From Campylobacter concisus (GTDB lineage: Bacteria > Campylobacterota > Campylobacteria > Campylobacterales > Campylobacteraceae), in contig NZ_PIQX01000004.1 of the NCBI RefSeq assembly GCF_003049085.1, positions 1-64,000 on the forward strand: 64,000 nucleotides of DNA. The letters are read 5' to 3'. Position numbers and translations under genes: made by a program. Under the pieces are notes generated by a model. That model saw only the letters and a program-made list of their open reading frames with translations. It did not search any database and was not told where the DNA came from. Below are positions 34,724-43,315 of this stretch, piece by piece. Every line of letters starts with the position of its first letter. Position 1 is the first letter of the stretch.

Positions 34724-35641
34724 TTAATCTATTAGAAGTGATTTTATATCTACTTTTTGCTCGATCATCTTACTCTCGAGCATAAATTCTTGCGTAGCCT
34801 CAAGTGCTTTTATATCTTCAGCCGTGATCTTTGGACTAAAGTCATACTGCGGATACATACTCCTTACCGCCTCTATGCTAAGCCCAGTCTCTTCAGCTGT
34901 AAATTTTAATGCCTCTTCCTCATTTGCTTTCATAAAAGCCAAAATTTCATCTTGAGCCTTTTTAAATTTTTCAACTAGATCTTTATGTTTTTTGTAAAAT
35001 TCTCCGCTTGTGGCAGTAACGATGACTGGAGTGATGACGCCCTTGCCTGTTGTTATAACACTAAGTCCTGATTTTTTAGCATTATAAGCAGCTGGTCCAG
35101 CAAGAAGTGCTGCATCGACGCTACCATTTTCAAGTGCAGCTTGTGCAGCTGGGATGCCCATAGAAACGAACTCTACGTCATTTATGCTAAGCCCTCCAAG
35201 AGCAAGATATCTAACCAAAAGCTCATTTAATATCGTACCTTTTGGGCCTGCTATTTTTTTACCTTTTAAGTCTTTAGCGGTTTTTATGCCTTTATCTTTA
35301 GCAAATATCGCAAAAGCTTCAGGTGCTCTTGAATAGGCACTTATGATCTTTATATCAGCTTTGTTCGCTGCGGCAAGTATGACTGAGGTTCCGCCAACAC
35401 AGTTTAGAAACTGGAGCGAATTTGAAGCGAGCGCTTGCGTTTGTTTCGCACCTGATGTTATCTCAGAGTACTCGACTGGTACGCCAAAAGATTTAGCATA
35501 AAAGCCTTTAAATTTATCGACGATTGAAGGGACGTTTAGCGGCGATTTGACGTAGGTCATGCCGATCTTATCTAGCTCACTTGCGTTTGCGACTAGACAA
35601 AGCAAAGAGGCCGCACACAAAATCTTAAAAAACTTTCTCAT
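34724..35641 (-). CDS. ABC transporter substrate-binding protein, NrtA/SsuA/TauA type
   Basis: The 305-residue periplasmic binding protein has a signal peptide (cleavage near ANAS, residue 20) and the pattern of the nitrate/sulfonate/bicarbonate family: ITSGAKQTQALASNSLQF, then DLKGKKIAGPKGT, then LENGSVDAALLAGPAA. It is the last gene of a four-gene unit, 76 bases after the ATPase gene, and is followed by a strong terminator. The ligand could be a sulfonate, taurine or a thiamine precursor. Sequence alone cannot decide. Confidence 0.87.
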   Translation of the reverse strand: MRKFFKILCAASLLCLVANASELDKIGMTYVKSPLNVPSIVDKFKGFYAKSFGVPVEYSEITSGAKQTQALASNSLQFLNCVGGTSVILAAANKADIKIISAYSRAPEAFAIFAKDKGIKTAKDLKGKKIAGPKGTILNELLVRYLALGGLSINDVEFVSMGIPAAQAALENGSVDAALLAGPAAYNAKKSGLSVITTGKGVITPVIVTATSGEFYKKHKDLVEKFKKAQDEILAFMKANEEEALKFTAEETGLSIEAVRSMYPQYDFSPKITAEDIKALEATQEFMLESKMIEQKVDIKSLLID

Positions 35642-35717
35642 ATTTGCTCCTTTAAAAATTTTCCAAATTATATAACTTTTTGCTTCGTTTTGGTTTTAAT
35701 TATCATTTTATAAAATG

Positions 35718-36410
35718 CTAAATTTCGCTCAAAATTTTACGCTTTAAATTTATTAGTTTATCGCAAAGCAAATCTCTTGGCTTAGCTAAATTTGATAAAT
35801 CATAATTTGATTTTATCCCACCTTTTTCAAGCAAAATTATCTCATCTGCTAGATATAGGGCCTCATCGACATTATGAGTGACAAAAATGATGGTTTTGCC
35901 GGTTTGGAGCTTTAAAATTTCAGCCTGCATGCTGGCTCTCGTAAAAGCATCAAGTGCTGCAAATGGCTCATCCATAAGGATCAAATTTGCTTCATATGCA
36001 AGCACTCTAGCAAGAGAAACGCGCGAGCTCATGCCGCCAGATAGCTGCGAAACAGCGGCAAATTTAAAGTCATTAAGTCCTATCATTGATATGAGTCTAT
36101 CTATCTTTACCTCGTCTATCTCATGCTTTTTAAGCGCAAATACGATATTTTCATAGACATTTAAAAAAGGCATGAGCCTAGGCTCTTGAAAGACAAAGCC
36201 AATCTTTGCTTGCTCTTTAAATTTTATCTCGCCAAGACTTACGCTTTCAAGGCCTGCTATGAGGCGTAAAAGCGTGGTTTTGCCGCAACCACTTCTGCCA
36301 AGTATAACGGTGATCTTATCTTTTTTTATGCTTAAATTTAGCTCTTTTAAAACATCAATGCGCTTATCATTAATAAAAAAATGCTTTGATAAATTTAAAA
36401 TTTCTATCAT
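35718..36410 (-). CDS. ABC transporter ATP-binding protein, SsuB/TauB type
   Basis: The 230-residue ATPase has Walker A GRSGCGKT at 38-45, a Q-loop in FVFQEPRLMPFLNVYENI, the signature LSGGMSSRVSLARVL and Walker B LILMDEPFAALD. The EPRLMPFLNV variant is typical of the nitrate/sulfonate/taurine importer group. Its start overlaps the permease stop by 4 bases. It energises uptake with the two neighbouring proteins. Confidence 0.9.
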   Translation of the reverse strand: MIEILNLSKHFFINDKRIDVLKELNLSIKKDKITVILGRSGCGKTTLLRLIAGLESVSLGEIKFKEQAKIGFVFQEPRLMPFLNVYENIVFALKKHEIDEVKIDRLISMIGLNDFKFAAVSQLSGGMSSRVSLARVLAYEANLILMDEPFAALDAFTRASMQAEILKLQTGKTIIFVTHNVDEALYLADEIILLEKGGIKSNYDLSNLAKPRDLLCDKLINLKRKILSEI

Positions 36411-37156
36411 TTTTCACTTCGTAAAAGGCTAAATTTAGATATCAAAAATAAAAATATCCTATCTATGAGTACGCCACAAATTCCTATCGTAAAAATGCCA
36501 ACAAATATCCTATCTGCGCGCGAAAGCTCCTCCGCATCTAGTATGAGATAGCCTAGCCCGCTGGAAGCTGCGATCATCTCCGCTCCCACAATCGCTCGCA
36601 TAGCGTAGCCAAAACCTATGCGCATACCTACAAAAATATCTTTTATGGCATTTTTTAGGATGATTTTGTAAAAAATTTCAAATTTACTAAAACAAAAAAT
36701 TTTACCAACCTCAATAAGCTTCACATCGCAGCTAGTTAGCCCTTTTGAAATACTTAAAAACATTGGAAAAAACGATGCTAAGATGATAATAATAATTTTT
36801 GGAGTTTCGTTTATACCAAACCAAAGCACCAAAATAGCAATAAGGCTAAGTGGTGGAACATTTCTAAAAAACTCTAGTATCCACTCGTAATAAATACTAG
36901 CTTTTGGAAATAGCGCTGCCACTCCGCCAAAAGCAAATGCCAAAACAAAAGCCAAAATATAGCCAACAAATATACGCTTAAAGCTAATCATCACATGCGT
37001 TATTAACTCGCCAATTAAGCTCATATCAAACATTGTTTTAAGTGTCGTAATAGGACTTGGTAAGATATAAGGTGTGAAAATTTCTAGCTCGCAAACGACC
37101 TGCCAGAGGGCAAAGATCACTAGGATCAAAACGCTCTTTTTTAAAATTTCTATCAC
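36407..37156 (-). CDS. ABC transporter permease, SsuC/TauC type
   Basis: The 249-residue inner-membrane protein has about six hydrophobic segments, the early FTPYILPSPITTLKTMF motif of this importer group, and the EAA-type coupling loop around VGKIFCFSKFEIFYKIILKNA. It overlaps the ATPase gene by 4 bases and the upstream Fe-hydrogenase-like gene by 4 bases, so all are translated together. Confidence 0.9.
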   Translation of the reverse strand: MIEILKKSVLILVIFALWQVVCELEIFTPYILPSPITTLKTMFDMSLIGELITHVMISFKRIFVGYILAFVLAFAFGGVAALFPKASIYYEWILEFFRNVPPLSLIAILVLWFGINETPKIIIIILASFFPMFLSISKGLTSCDVKLIEVGKIFCFSKFEIFYKIILKNAIKDIFVGMRIGFGYAMRAIVGAEMIAASSGLGYLILDAEELSRADRIFVGIFTIGICGVLIDRIFLFLISKFSLLRSEK

Positions 37157-37761
37157 AGCCCATCTCCATTGTGACAGCCATTTTCACAGTATAAAAGCTC
37201 GATGATCTGGTAGTTTTTAAGCTCGCTAAATTTATATGAAAATGCGTTTTGTATCTTTTCTTTACTACATAAACTTAGTGTTTTTATACCTAAATTTTCA
37301 AAAAATCCAGGTGGAATGGGACTTGATTCTATTTTGTTTATTTTTAAATTTATATCGTTTAACTCTTTAAAATTTTTCCATGTTAAAAATGTAGTTTGAT
37401 CTAATTTTAAAGAATTTCCAAGCTCAGCCAAATTCTCACAAGGCGTTGTTATATAAAGCCACTCATCTTCTTTTAGCTTCGAGCTAAGTTCAATGGCGCT
37501 TTCAATTAAAATGGGATTTAAGCTTGAAATATTATTTGAAAATTCTTTGAAATTTGATCTTATAAAATTTACAGCTCTTGGACAGCGACTGTCTAAAACC
37601 ATGCCTTTAGAGCATAAATTTTTATATGAATTTTTGACATCACAAACATGATCTCTTTCGCACTCTACTATGTTAAAGCCCTTATTTTGCAAAAGCTCTT
37701 TTAACGCAGAGAAGTCATACATATTTTTTACAACGGGATTTAGCCAAAGTAGCTTTCTCAC
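37153..37761 (-). CDS. [FeFe]-hydrogenase-like small protein
   Basis: The 202-residue protein resembles a shortened large-subunit domain of [FeFe] hydrogenases. Four cysteines fall at the places of the H-cluster ligands: Cys60 in DSRCP (motif 1), Cys108 in TTPCENLAEL (motif 2), and Cys192 and Cys196 in ELLYCENGCHNGDG (motif 3, CxxxC). Extra cysteines are at 34, 40, 50 and 165. The lysine and glutamate of the catalytic PCxxKxxE motif are missing and no ferredoxin domain precedes it, so hydrogenase activity is unlikely. A [4Fe-4S] cluster protein is more probable. It leads the ABC transporter unit with a 4-base overlap. The family assignment is my reading of motifs. Confidence 0.65.
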   Translation of the reverse strand: MRKLLWLNPVVKNMYDFSALKELLQNKGFNIVECERDHVCDVKNSYKNLCSKGMVLDSRCPRAVNFIRSNFKEFSNNISSLNPILIESAIELSSKLKEDEWLYITTPCENLAELGNSLKLDQTTFLTWKNFKELNDINLKINKIESSPIPPGFFENLGIKTLSLCSKEKIQNAFSYKFSELKNYQIIELLYCENGCHNGDGL

Positions 37762-37884
37762 GAGTTCTCCGTAATTTTAATAATAGAAATCAAGATTCTA
37801 TCATTTAAAAATTTAAACCAAGTAAAAAGAGCCTCTTATGACTAAAATCACAAAAGATAGGCGGTACAAAAATATAAATTTATC

Positions 37885-38886
37885 CTACACTTTTATATCT
37901 AATTTCTGTTTTTGCTCCACTTTTTCCATTAGCTTTAGTATATCAACTCCGTTTTTCTCAAGCTGCATTAGCTCCTTAAGATAGGCAAATTTCTCATCTT
38001 TATTGATGTCGTAAGTAGTTAATTTCTCGCTTCGTCCGATCACTGAAGCATAGACTTTGTTGCCATCAAGTTTGTCCGTATTTTGCACATTATAAAGCGA
38101 GAGCACGCCCTCTACCACCTCTTTAAAATCCGCCCCGCTCTTCATGCCAGCTTTCATAAGCGCCAGAAATCTCTGTCTACTCTCTTCGTCAGTGAAATTT
38201 ATATTTTGTAGCGTCTGATACTCAATTGGTGGCTTGTTAGTGCTAGTTAGCATGGAGATAGCCTTTTTGCCTATCGTAATGCTCTCCACGCCGACTCTTT
38301 CACCAAGATACTGCCTAAGTGCATAATCAATCCACTTATCTTTAAACTCATCTATGCTTAGGTCTTTATCAAGTATCTCAAACCCTTCCACGTGGCTCTT
38401 GTGACCAAGCCCAAGAAGTGTGTTATCAAGTTTTGATGTATACTCTTTTGCAAAGAGATCGACATCTGTTGGATAATATCCTATGATCTCTTCGTGAGCT
38501 CTGCCAAAGCCAAGTGCTTTAGTCTGGTTGATAAAATTTTTGAGATCATTTATCTCATCTTGGCTGACTTGTTTATCGTATCCCATGAGCTTGCCCCAGA
38601 TGCTTATCTTGCCATTAGCAGCTATGCCCGAGAGCGAGAAATTGCTAGCAAATGTTAGATTCTCGCTATTTTTTTGAAATTTTATCGTATTTGTTTCATT
38701 TAAATTTATTGGCTCACCTCTAGTATCGGTATGACTTTTTTGCTCATCAACCAAACTACTAGATAAATTATTTAAAGAATTTTTGCCTATATTTGGTTTA
38801 GTATTATTAGTATCAAGTTCTTGTGCTATACTACTTTGCGAGCCAACATAAAAATTTGTGCCAACTCCATTTACACTACCTATCAT
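37885..38886 (-). CDS. Hypothetical protein, unrecognised
   Basis: The 333-residue protein has no classical signal peptide. Its first roughly 80 residues are rich in Ser, Asn and Thr, resembling the unstructured N-termini of flagellar-type export substrates. The remainder is mostly helical with a charged end. DINKDEKFAYLKEL near 295 looks like a single EF-hand-type acidic loop, but a lone loop is weak evidence. It is a single gene between the ABC unit and the ribosomal cluster. I do not know the family. Confidence 0.75.
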   Translation of the reverse strand: MIGSVNGVGTNFYVGSQSSIAQELDTNNTKPNIGKNSLNNLSSSLVDEQKSHTDTRGEPINLNETNTIKFQKNSENLTFASNFSLSGIAANGKISIWGKLMGYDKQVSQDEINDLKNFINQTKALGFGRAHEEIIGYYPTDVDLFAKEYTSKLDNTLLGLGHKSHVEGFEILDKDLSIDEFKDKWIDYALRQYLGERVGVESITIGKKAISMLTSTNKPPIEYQTLQNINFTDEESRQRFLALMKAGMKSGADFKEVVEGVLSLYNVQNTDKLDGNKVYASVIGRSEKLTTYDINKDEKFAYLKELMQLEKNGVDILKLMEKVEQKQKLDIKV

Positions 38887-39138
38887 CTCAAATCCTTTGA
38901 AATTTATTAGATGCCTGAAACAAATATCGTCTTTATAAAATAAAATTTTAGCATAGAGTTTAAAGGTAAAAATTTAAAATGTATAATTTTAGATTAAAAG
39001 ACTTACAACTTTTAACTATGAAATTTATGGTTTTTGGTTAATAATTTTGGTAGATAATTAAAGAGATTTATAGCTTTCGAAACCTTTTAGAAGAAGGATT
39101 TTATTTTAAAAGTGGGGGTTTTATATAAAAAATAAAAA
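38887..39138. other. AT-rich gap upstream of the 38886 gene
   Basis: No coding frame or RNA gene is seen. It contains the upstream region of the leftward gene at 37885-38886 and the downstream side of the ribosomal operon, whose terminator is at 39139-39156. Confidence 0.5.
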
Positions 39139-39156
39139 AGAGAGCCGAAGCTCTCT
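39139..39156 (-). terminator. Terminator of the ribosomal protein cluster
   Basis: AGAGAGC and GCTCTCT form a 7-bp stem around a 4-base loop that reads TTCG on the minus strand, followed by TTTTTTATTTTTT. It lies 7 bases past the rplQ stop. This is a textbook intrinsic terminator. Confidence 0.9.
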
Positions 39157-39162
39157 AAATAA

Positions 39163-39519
39163 TTACTCAGCTACTAGCTCTATATAGGCCATCTCTGCCG
39201 CGTCGCCTCTGCGAACACGAGTCTTGATGATTCTTGTATAGCCACCATTACGCTCTTTAAATTTTGGAGCTACTTCAGTAACTAATTTATTTGTTGTTTC
39301 TTTATCTTGTAAAGAAGCAAATACTGCTCTGTGAGCGTTAGAGTCACCTTTTCTGGCTCTTGTAATTAGCTTCTCAACATAGCTTCTAAGCTCTTTTGCT
39401 TTTGGTAAAGTCGTCTCTATCTTTTCGCTTTTGATGATAGCTATCGCCAAATTTTTAAGCAATGCAGATCTATGAGATGACGTTCTACCAAGTTTGCGAT
39501 ATCCGTGTTTATGTCTCAT
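39163..39519 (-). CDS. rplQ: 50S ribosomal protein L17
   Basis: The 118-residue protein begins [12 protein letters not shown], the L17 signature, and continues with the conserved [16 protein letters not shown] block. L17 helps form the peptide exit site of the large subunit. It is the last gene of the alpha part of the cluster, 11 bases after rpoA, and is followed by a strong terminator. Confidence 0.97.
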   Translation of the reverse strand: MRHKHGYRKLGRTSSHRSALLKNLAIAIIKSEKIETTLPKAKELRSYVEKLITRARKGDSNAHRAVFASLQDKETTNKLVTEVAPKFKERNGGYTRIIKTRVRRGDAAEMAYIELVAE

Positions 39520-39530
39520 CTATTGTCCTT

Positions 39531-40547
39531 TTATTCTTTTACACTCATTTGTGCTTTAAGCTCGGTTATTTTCTTTCTTAGTTGCTCTTTGCCATCTTTT
39601 AACACATCGGCACCAACTGGATAGCCTATCTCTTCCATAACCGCTTTAATCTCTTCAAGAGATTTTTTACCTAAATTTTTAAGCTCTTTAAGCTCATTTT
39701 CGTCCATTAATGCAAGCTCGCCGATAAATCTAATATCAGCTTTGTCAAGGCAGTTGAAACTTCTAGCACTTAAATTTAGATCTTCTACGCTAGAAAGTAG
39801 CTTTGAAAACTCGCCACCTGCACTTGAGCTAGCAACTGGAGTACTAACATCAATATCTAAAATTCCTTTAAATACTGACATTTGTTGATACATAGCTTCT
39901 AAACAATTTTTAAAAGCCTCTATCGGACTAACTTGACCATCAGTTGTTATAGTAAATACGATCTTTTCATAGTCTGGATCATCCTCAACCAAGACATTTT
40001 GTATATCATAAACTGCTTTTTTAACAGGTGTAAAGAAAGCATCGAGTGCGATATAGTCGTCTTCAATCTCTTCTCTGATCTCTTCACTAGGAACATATCC
40101 GATACCTTTTTGAATGATAACTGAAAAATTTAACTCAGCATCTTCGTTTATTGTAGCAAGGTATGCGTCTGGGTTAACGATCTCGACTAGATCATTATTT
40201 AGATCAGCCCCAGTTATCTCTTTTGGTCCTTTAAAGCTATACTCTATAACTTCGCGCTCACTGGTACTTTTTAATTTAAATCTGATCTTTTTCAAATTTA
40301 TAATAAAAAAAGCTACGTCTTCTAGCATACCACGCATACTATCAAATTCATGGCTAACGCCTTTTATCTTTACACCAATAGGAGCAAAACCCACTGTGCT
40401 TGTGTAAAGAAGACGACGCAATGGGTGAGCCAAGGTAACAGCATAACCAGCCTCAAAAGGATATGCTGTAATGTTAGCAACATTTTCACTAACACTTTTA
40501 ACTTCAATTTCAGTTGGCATATAAGCTGATGTAGTAATCTTTCTCAT
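39531..40547 (-). CDS. rpoA: RNA polymerase alpha subunit
   Basis: The 338-residue subunit has the N-terminal assembly domain ([17 protein letters not shown] near 37) and a C-terminal domain from about 250 ([19 protein letters not shown], then [12 protein letters not shown]). The latter is the helix-hairpin-helix that touches UP elements and activators. The middle [21 protein letters not shown] linker is typical of the group. It lies 14 bases after rpsD, in the order rpsD-rpoA-rplQ. Confidence 0.97.
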   Translation of the reverse strand: MRKITTSAYMPTEIEVKSVSENVANITAYPFEAGYAVTLAHPLRRLLYTSTVGFAPIGVKIKGVSHEFDSMRGMLEDVAFFIINLKKIRFKLKSTSEREVIEYSFKGPKEITGADLNNDLVEIVNPDAYLATINEDAELNFSVIIQKGIGYVPSEEIREEIEDDYIALDAFFTPVKKAVYDIQNVLVEDDPDYEKIVFTITTDGQVSPIEAFKNCLEAMYQQMSVFKGILDIDVSTPVASSSAGGEFSKLLSSVEDLNLSARSFNCLDKADIRFIGELALMDENELKELKNLGKKSLEEIKAVMEEIGYPVGADVLKDGKEQLRKKITELKAQMSVKE

Positions 40548-40561
40548 CTTTATACCCTCTA

Positions 40562-41188
40562 TTATTTTGAATAAAGCTCTACTATAAATCTTTCCTCAAC
40601 AGGAATGATAACCTCTTCTCTTTCTGGATTTCTAGTGAAAATTCCAAATTTTTTCTCTTTTTCAACATCTACCCAAGCAACAATACCAGTTTGTGCTGTA
40701 AGATCTATCGCACGAACAATTTGTGGATTGTTTTTAGATTTTTCAACAATCTCTACTTTTGCACCTGGCTCAACTCTGTAAGATGGTATATCTACTCTTT
40801 TACCATTTACTAAAATATGTCCATGAGTTACTAGCTGACGAGCAAAACGACGAGTTGTTGCAAAGCCCATTCTATAAACAACATTATCTAATCTTTGCTC
40901 TAATAGTTGAACCAAAAGAGCACCGGTATTACCTTCGCGGCGTGCTGCTTCTTGAAATAATCTTCTAAATTGTTTCTCAGAAACACCATACATAAATTTA
41001 GCTTTTTGCTTCTCGCGAAGTTGTAAGCCATATTCGCTTATTTTTGCTCTTCTTTGTCCATGTTGTCCTGGCGCATAAGGTCTTTTTTCAAAAGCACTTT
41101 TACCAGCAAGTCTTCTTTCGCCTTTTAACGCAAGAGACACACCAAGACGTCTTTCTAATTTTTCAACAGGTCCTGTATATCTAGCCAT
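40562..41188 (-). CDS. rpsD: 30S ribosomal protein S4
   Basis: The 208-residue primary 16S rRNA-binding protein has the N-terminal [19 protein letters not shown] block and the S4 RNA-binding domain from about 98 ([20 protein letters not shown], then [11 protein letters not shown]). No zinc cysteines are present in the N-terminus, so this is the zinc-free form. In many bacteria S4 represses its own operon. Confidence 0.97.
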   Translation of the reverse strand: MARYTGPVEKLERRLGVSLALKGERRLAGKSAFEKRPYAPGQHGQRRAKISEYGLQLREKQKAKFMYGVSEKQFRRLFQEAARREGNTGALLVQLLEQRLDNVVYRMGFATTRRFARQLVTHGHILVNGKRVDIPSYRVEPGAKVEIVEKSKNNPQIVRAIDLTAQTGIVAWVDVEKEKKFGIFTRNPEREEVIIPVEERFIVELYSK

Positions 41189-41213
41189 AATAATTTCTCC
41201 TATTTTTCTCTAA

Positions 41214-41606
41214 TTATACGCGGCGGCGTTTTGGCGGTCTACAACCATTGTGTGGTAAAGGTGTAATGTCTTTAAAGAAAGATACCTTAATTCCTTCAAC
41301 AGTTCCTACACTTTTAACAGCCGTTTCACGTCCGCTACCTGGACCTTGAACCTTAATACCAACTTCTTTTATACCATGCTCTTTTGCTTTATTTAGAGCA
41401 TCTTCAACTGCCTGCTGAGCTGCATAAGGAGTTGATTTTTTACTACCTTTAAAGCCTAAGCCACCTGCACTACTCCATGCAATAGCATTTCCCATTTCAT
41501 CAGTTACAGTTACCATAGTGTTGTTAAATGTTGCACTGATATAAACGATACCTTTGGCTATACTTTTTCTAACTACTTTTTTCTTAACAATTTTTCTTTT
41601 CGCCAT
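41214..41606 (-). CDS. rpsK: 30S ribosomal protein S11
   Basis: The 130-residue protein has the S11 core [20 protein letters not shown] and ends in [13 protein letters not shown], the standard C-terminus. It sits at the platform of the small subunit near the mRNA exit. It lies between rpsM and rpsD in the usual order with short gaps. Confidence 0.97.
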   Translation of the reverse strand: MAKRKIVKKKVVRKSIAKGIVYISATFNNTMVTVTDEMGNAIAWSSAGGLGFKGSKKSTPYAAQQAVEDALNKAKEHGIKEVGIKVQGPGSGRETAVKSVGTVEGIKVSFFKDITPLPHNGCRPPKRRRV

Positions 41607-41628
41607 TTATTATCCTTTAACCCTTGCC

Positions 41629-41997
41629 TTACTTAGTAGCTGCACCGACAGTTTTACGTCTGCCTTTTCTGGTTCTAGCATTAGTTTTAGTCTTTTGACC
41701 ACGAACAGGAAGACCTTTTCTGTGGCGAAGACCTCTATAACTTCCAAGATCCATAAGAGCTTTAATATCCATAGCAACTTGTTTTCTCAAATCGCCCTCA
41801 ACGATATGATGCTCTTGAATTTCTTTACGAATAGCTGCCGCTTCGTCTTCACTAAGCTCATAGACTCTCTTGTCGTAAGAAATTCCAGCTGCGTCAAGAA
41901 TTTGACGAGATTTGTAAAGACCTATACCATATATATAAGTCAAACCATACTCTATTCTCTTTTTGTTTGGTAAATCTACACCTGCAATACGTGCCAT
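41629..41997 (-). CDS. rpsM: 30S ribosomal protein S13
   Basis: The 122-residue protein starts [21 protein letters not shown] and ends in the basic [15 protein letters not shown] tail that reaches the P-site tRNA. The [14 protein letters not shown] block near 90 is conserved. It follows rpmJ by 3 bases. Confidence 0.97.
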   Translation of the reverse strand: MARIAGVDLPNKKRIEYGLTYIYGIGLYKSRQILDAAGISYDKRVYELSEDEAAAIRKEIQEHHIVEGDLRKQVAMDIKALMDLGSYRGLRHRKGLPVRGQKTKTNARTRKGRRKTVGAATK

Positions 41998-42000
41998 GCC

Positions 42001-42114
42001 TTATCCTTGTCTTTGTTTATGTTTTGGATTTTCGCAGATAACACGAATTATGCCACTACGTTTGACAATTTTACATTTGTCACACATCTTCTTTACAGAA
42101 GGACGAACTTTCAT
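42001..42114 (-). CDS. rpmJ: 50S ribosomal protein L36
   Basis: This 37-residue protein starts [20 protein letters not shown] and ends KHKQRQG. It is the zinc-binding form, with Cys11, Cys14, Cys27 and His32. It lies between the infA leader gap and rpsM, the usual place. An AGGAG ribosome binding site precedes the ATG at 42114. Confidence 0.96.
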   Translation of the reverse strand: MKVRPSVKKMCDKCKIVKRSGIIRVICENPKHKQRQG

Positions 42115-42159
42115 TTTAGTCTCCTAAAAATTTATTCCACTTTTTTAGGGGCTGCATCA

Positions 42160-42182
42160 GGTCTAAAGAAAGAATTTAGACC
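42160..42182 (-). promoter_or_regulatory. Hairpin in the infA-rpmJ gap
   Basis: GGTCTAAA (42160-42167) and TTTAGACC (42175-42182) form a perfect 8-bp stem with a 7-base loop. The flanking bases CCACTT (42137-42142) and AAGTGG (42198-42203) can close a larger outer stem. A second small stem (AGCTTT/AAAGCT, TCGC loop) is at 42230-42245. It could be an attenuator or a protein-binding leader in front of rpmJ-rpsM-rpsK-rpsD. Confidence 0.5.
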
Positions 42183-42303
42183 AACTATTTTCAAAATAAG
42201 TGGGGAACTTTGAAAATAATTCTTCATACAGCTTTTCGCAAAGCTTGGATTTTACCTAAAACCAGCTTTAAATTTACTTAGCATATTTGCCACAAAATCA
42301 AAT

Positions 42304-42522
42304 TTACTTATATCTATAAGTGATCCTGCCCTTGTCTAGGCTATATGGCGTAAGTTCTACTTTTACGCGGTCGCCAGGCATTATCTTTATATAATGCATT
42401 CTCATCTTTCCGGCGATATGACATAAAATTATATGTTTGTTGTCAAGCTCAACTTTAAAAGTTGCATTTGGCAGTGCTTCAACAACATTTCCATCAATCT
42501 CAATGACATCGTCTTTTGCCAC
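42304..42522 (-). CDS. infA: Translation initiation factor IF-1
   Basis: The 72-residue OB-fold protein starts [19 protein letters not shown] and has the conserved [30 protein letters not shown] region split over its second half. It binds the A site of the 30S subunit during initiation. It lies 33 bases after map and before a 189-base structured gap leading to rpmJ. An AAAGGAG ribosome binding site is clear. Confidence 0.97.
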
Positions 42523-42555
42523 AAATTCTCCTTTCTTTAAATTTTTCTCTAAATT

Positions 42556-43314
42556 TCACGCTTGACTTAAAATTTCGGCTTTGCCATTAACTATCGCCAT
42601 GCAATGCTCATAATGGCTGGTTCTCAAACCATCTTTTGAGGTTACTTTCCAGTTATCACTTCCTAAAACTGGCGTACCATCTTTTTGGCAGATCATCGGC
42701 TCTATACAAAAAACCATTCCATCTTTTATCTTTGGTCCGGCTTTTAGATTATGCCCCTCAAGATAGTTTGGAATTTCTGGCTCTTCGTGTGGCCTTTTTC
42801 CTATACCGTGACCACAATATCCACGTAAAGGTACATAGCCTCTATCTAGTATAAATTTCTCAAGCTCGTAGCAAATTTCTTTAAAATGCATACCAGCTCT
42901 TATGATATCAATCGCAAAATATAGTGCATCTTTTGAGCAAGCGATCAAAGCCTCATCTTCTTTTGAAATTTTACCGACCCCAAAAGTCCTAGCCGAATCA
43001 CCAAAATAGCCATCTAAATTTGAGCCAATATCAACGCTAACGATATCGCCCTCTTTTAGCTTGTACTCATTTGGAATTCCGTGGATCACCACTTCATTGA
43101 CACTTATGCAAGCCGCATTTGGAAAGCCATAGAGCCCTTTAAAAGCAGGTTTTGCTCCAGCAGCCCTTATCATATCTTCGCAAATTTTATCTATCTCAAG
43201 AAGTGAAATTCCAGGTTTTATGATCGTAGAAACGTGATCAAGAGTTCGAGCGACGATCTTGTTCGCCGCTCTCATTTTCTCTATCTCAGCTGGTCTTTTT
43301 AGCGTGATAGCCAT
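42556..43314 (-). CDS. map: Methionine aminopeptidase, type I
   Basis: The 252-residue enzyme removes the N-terminal methionine from new proteins. The five metal ligands are in DIGSNLDGYFGDSART (two Asp), GYCGHGIG (His), FCIEPMI (Glu) and the late HYEHCMAI block (Glu). It lies 1 base after secY. The secY-map-infA order matches many bacteria. Confidence 0.96.
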   Translation of the reverse strand: MAITLKRPAEIEKMRAANKIVARTLDHVSTIIKPGISLLEIDKICEDMIRAAGAKPAFKGLYGFPNAACISVNEVVIHGIPNEYKLKEGDIVSVDIGSNLDGYFGDSARTFGVGKISKEDEALIACSKDALYFAIDIIRAGMHFKEICYELEKFILDRGYVPLRGYCGHGIGKRPHEEPEIPNYLEGHNLKAGPKIKDGMVFCIEPMICQKDGTPVLGSDNWKVTSKDGLRTSHYEHCMAIVNGKAEILSQA

Positions 43315-43315
43315 T

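Noticed and set aside
39001..39130. Short repeats suggestive of CRISPR
   Set aside because: Only AT-rich low-complexity DNA is present. There are no regularly spaced repeats and no cas genes in the window.
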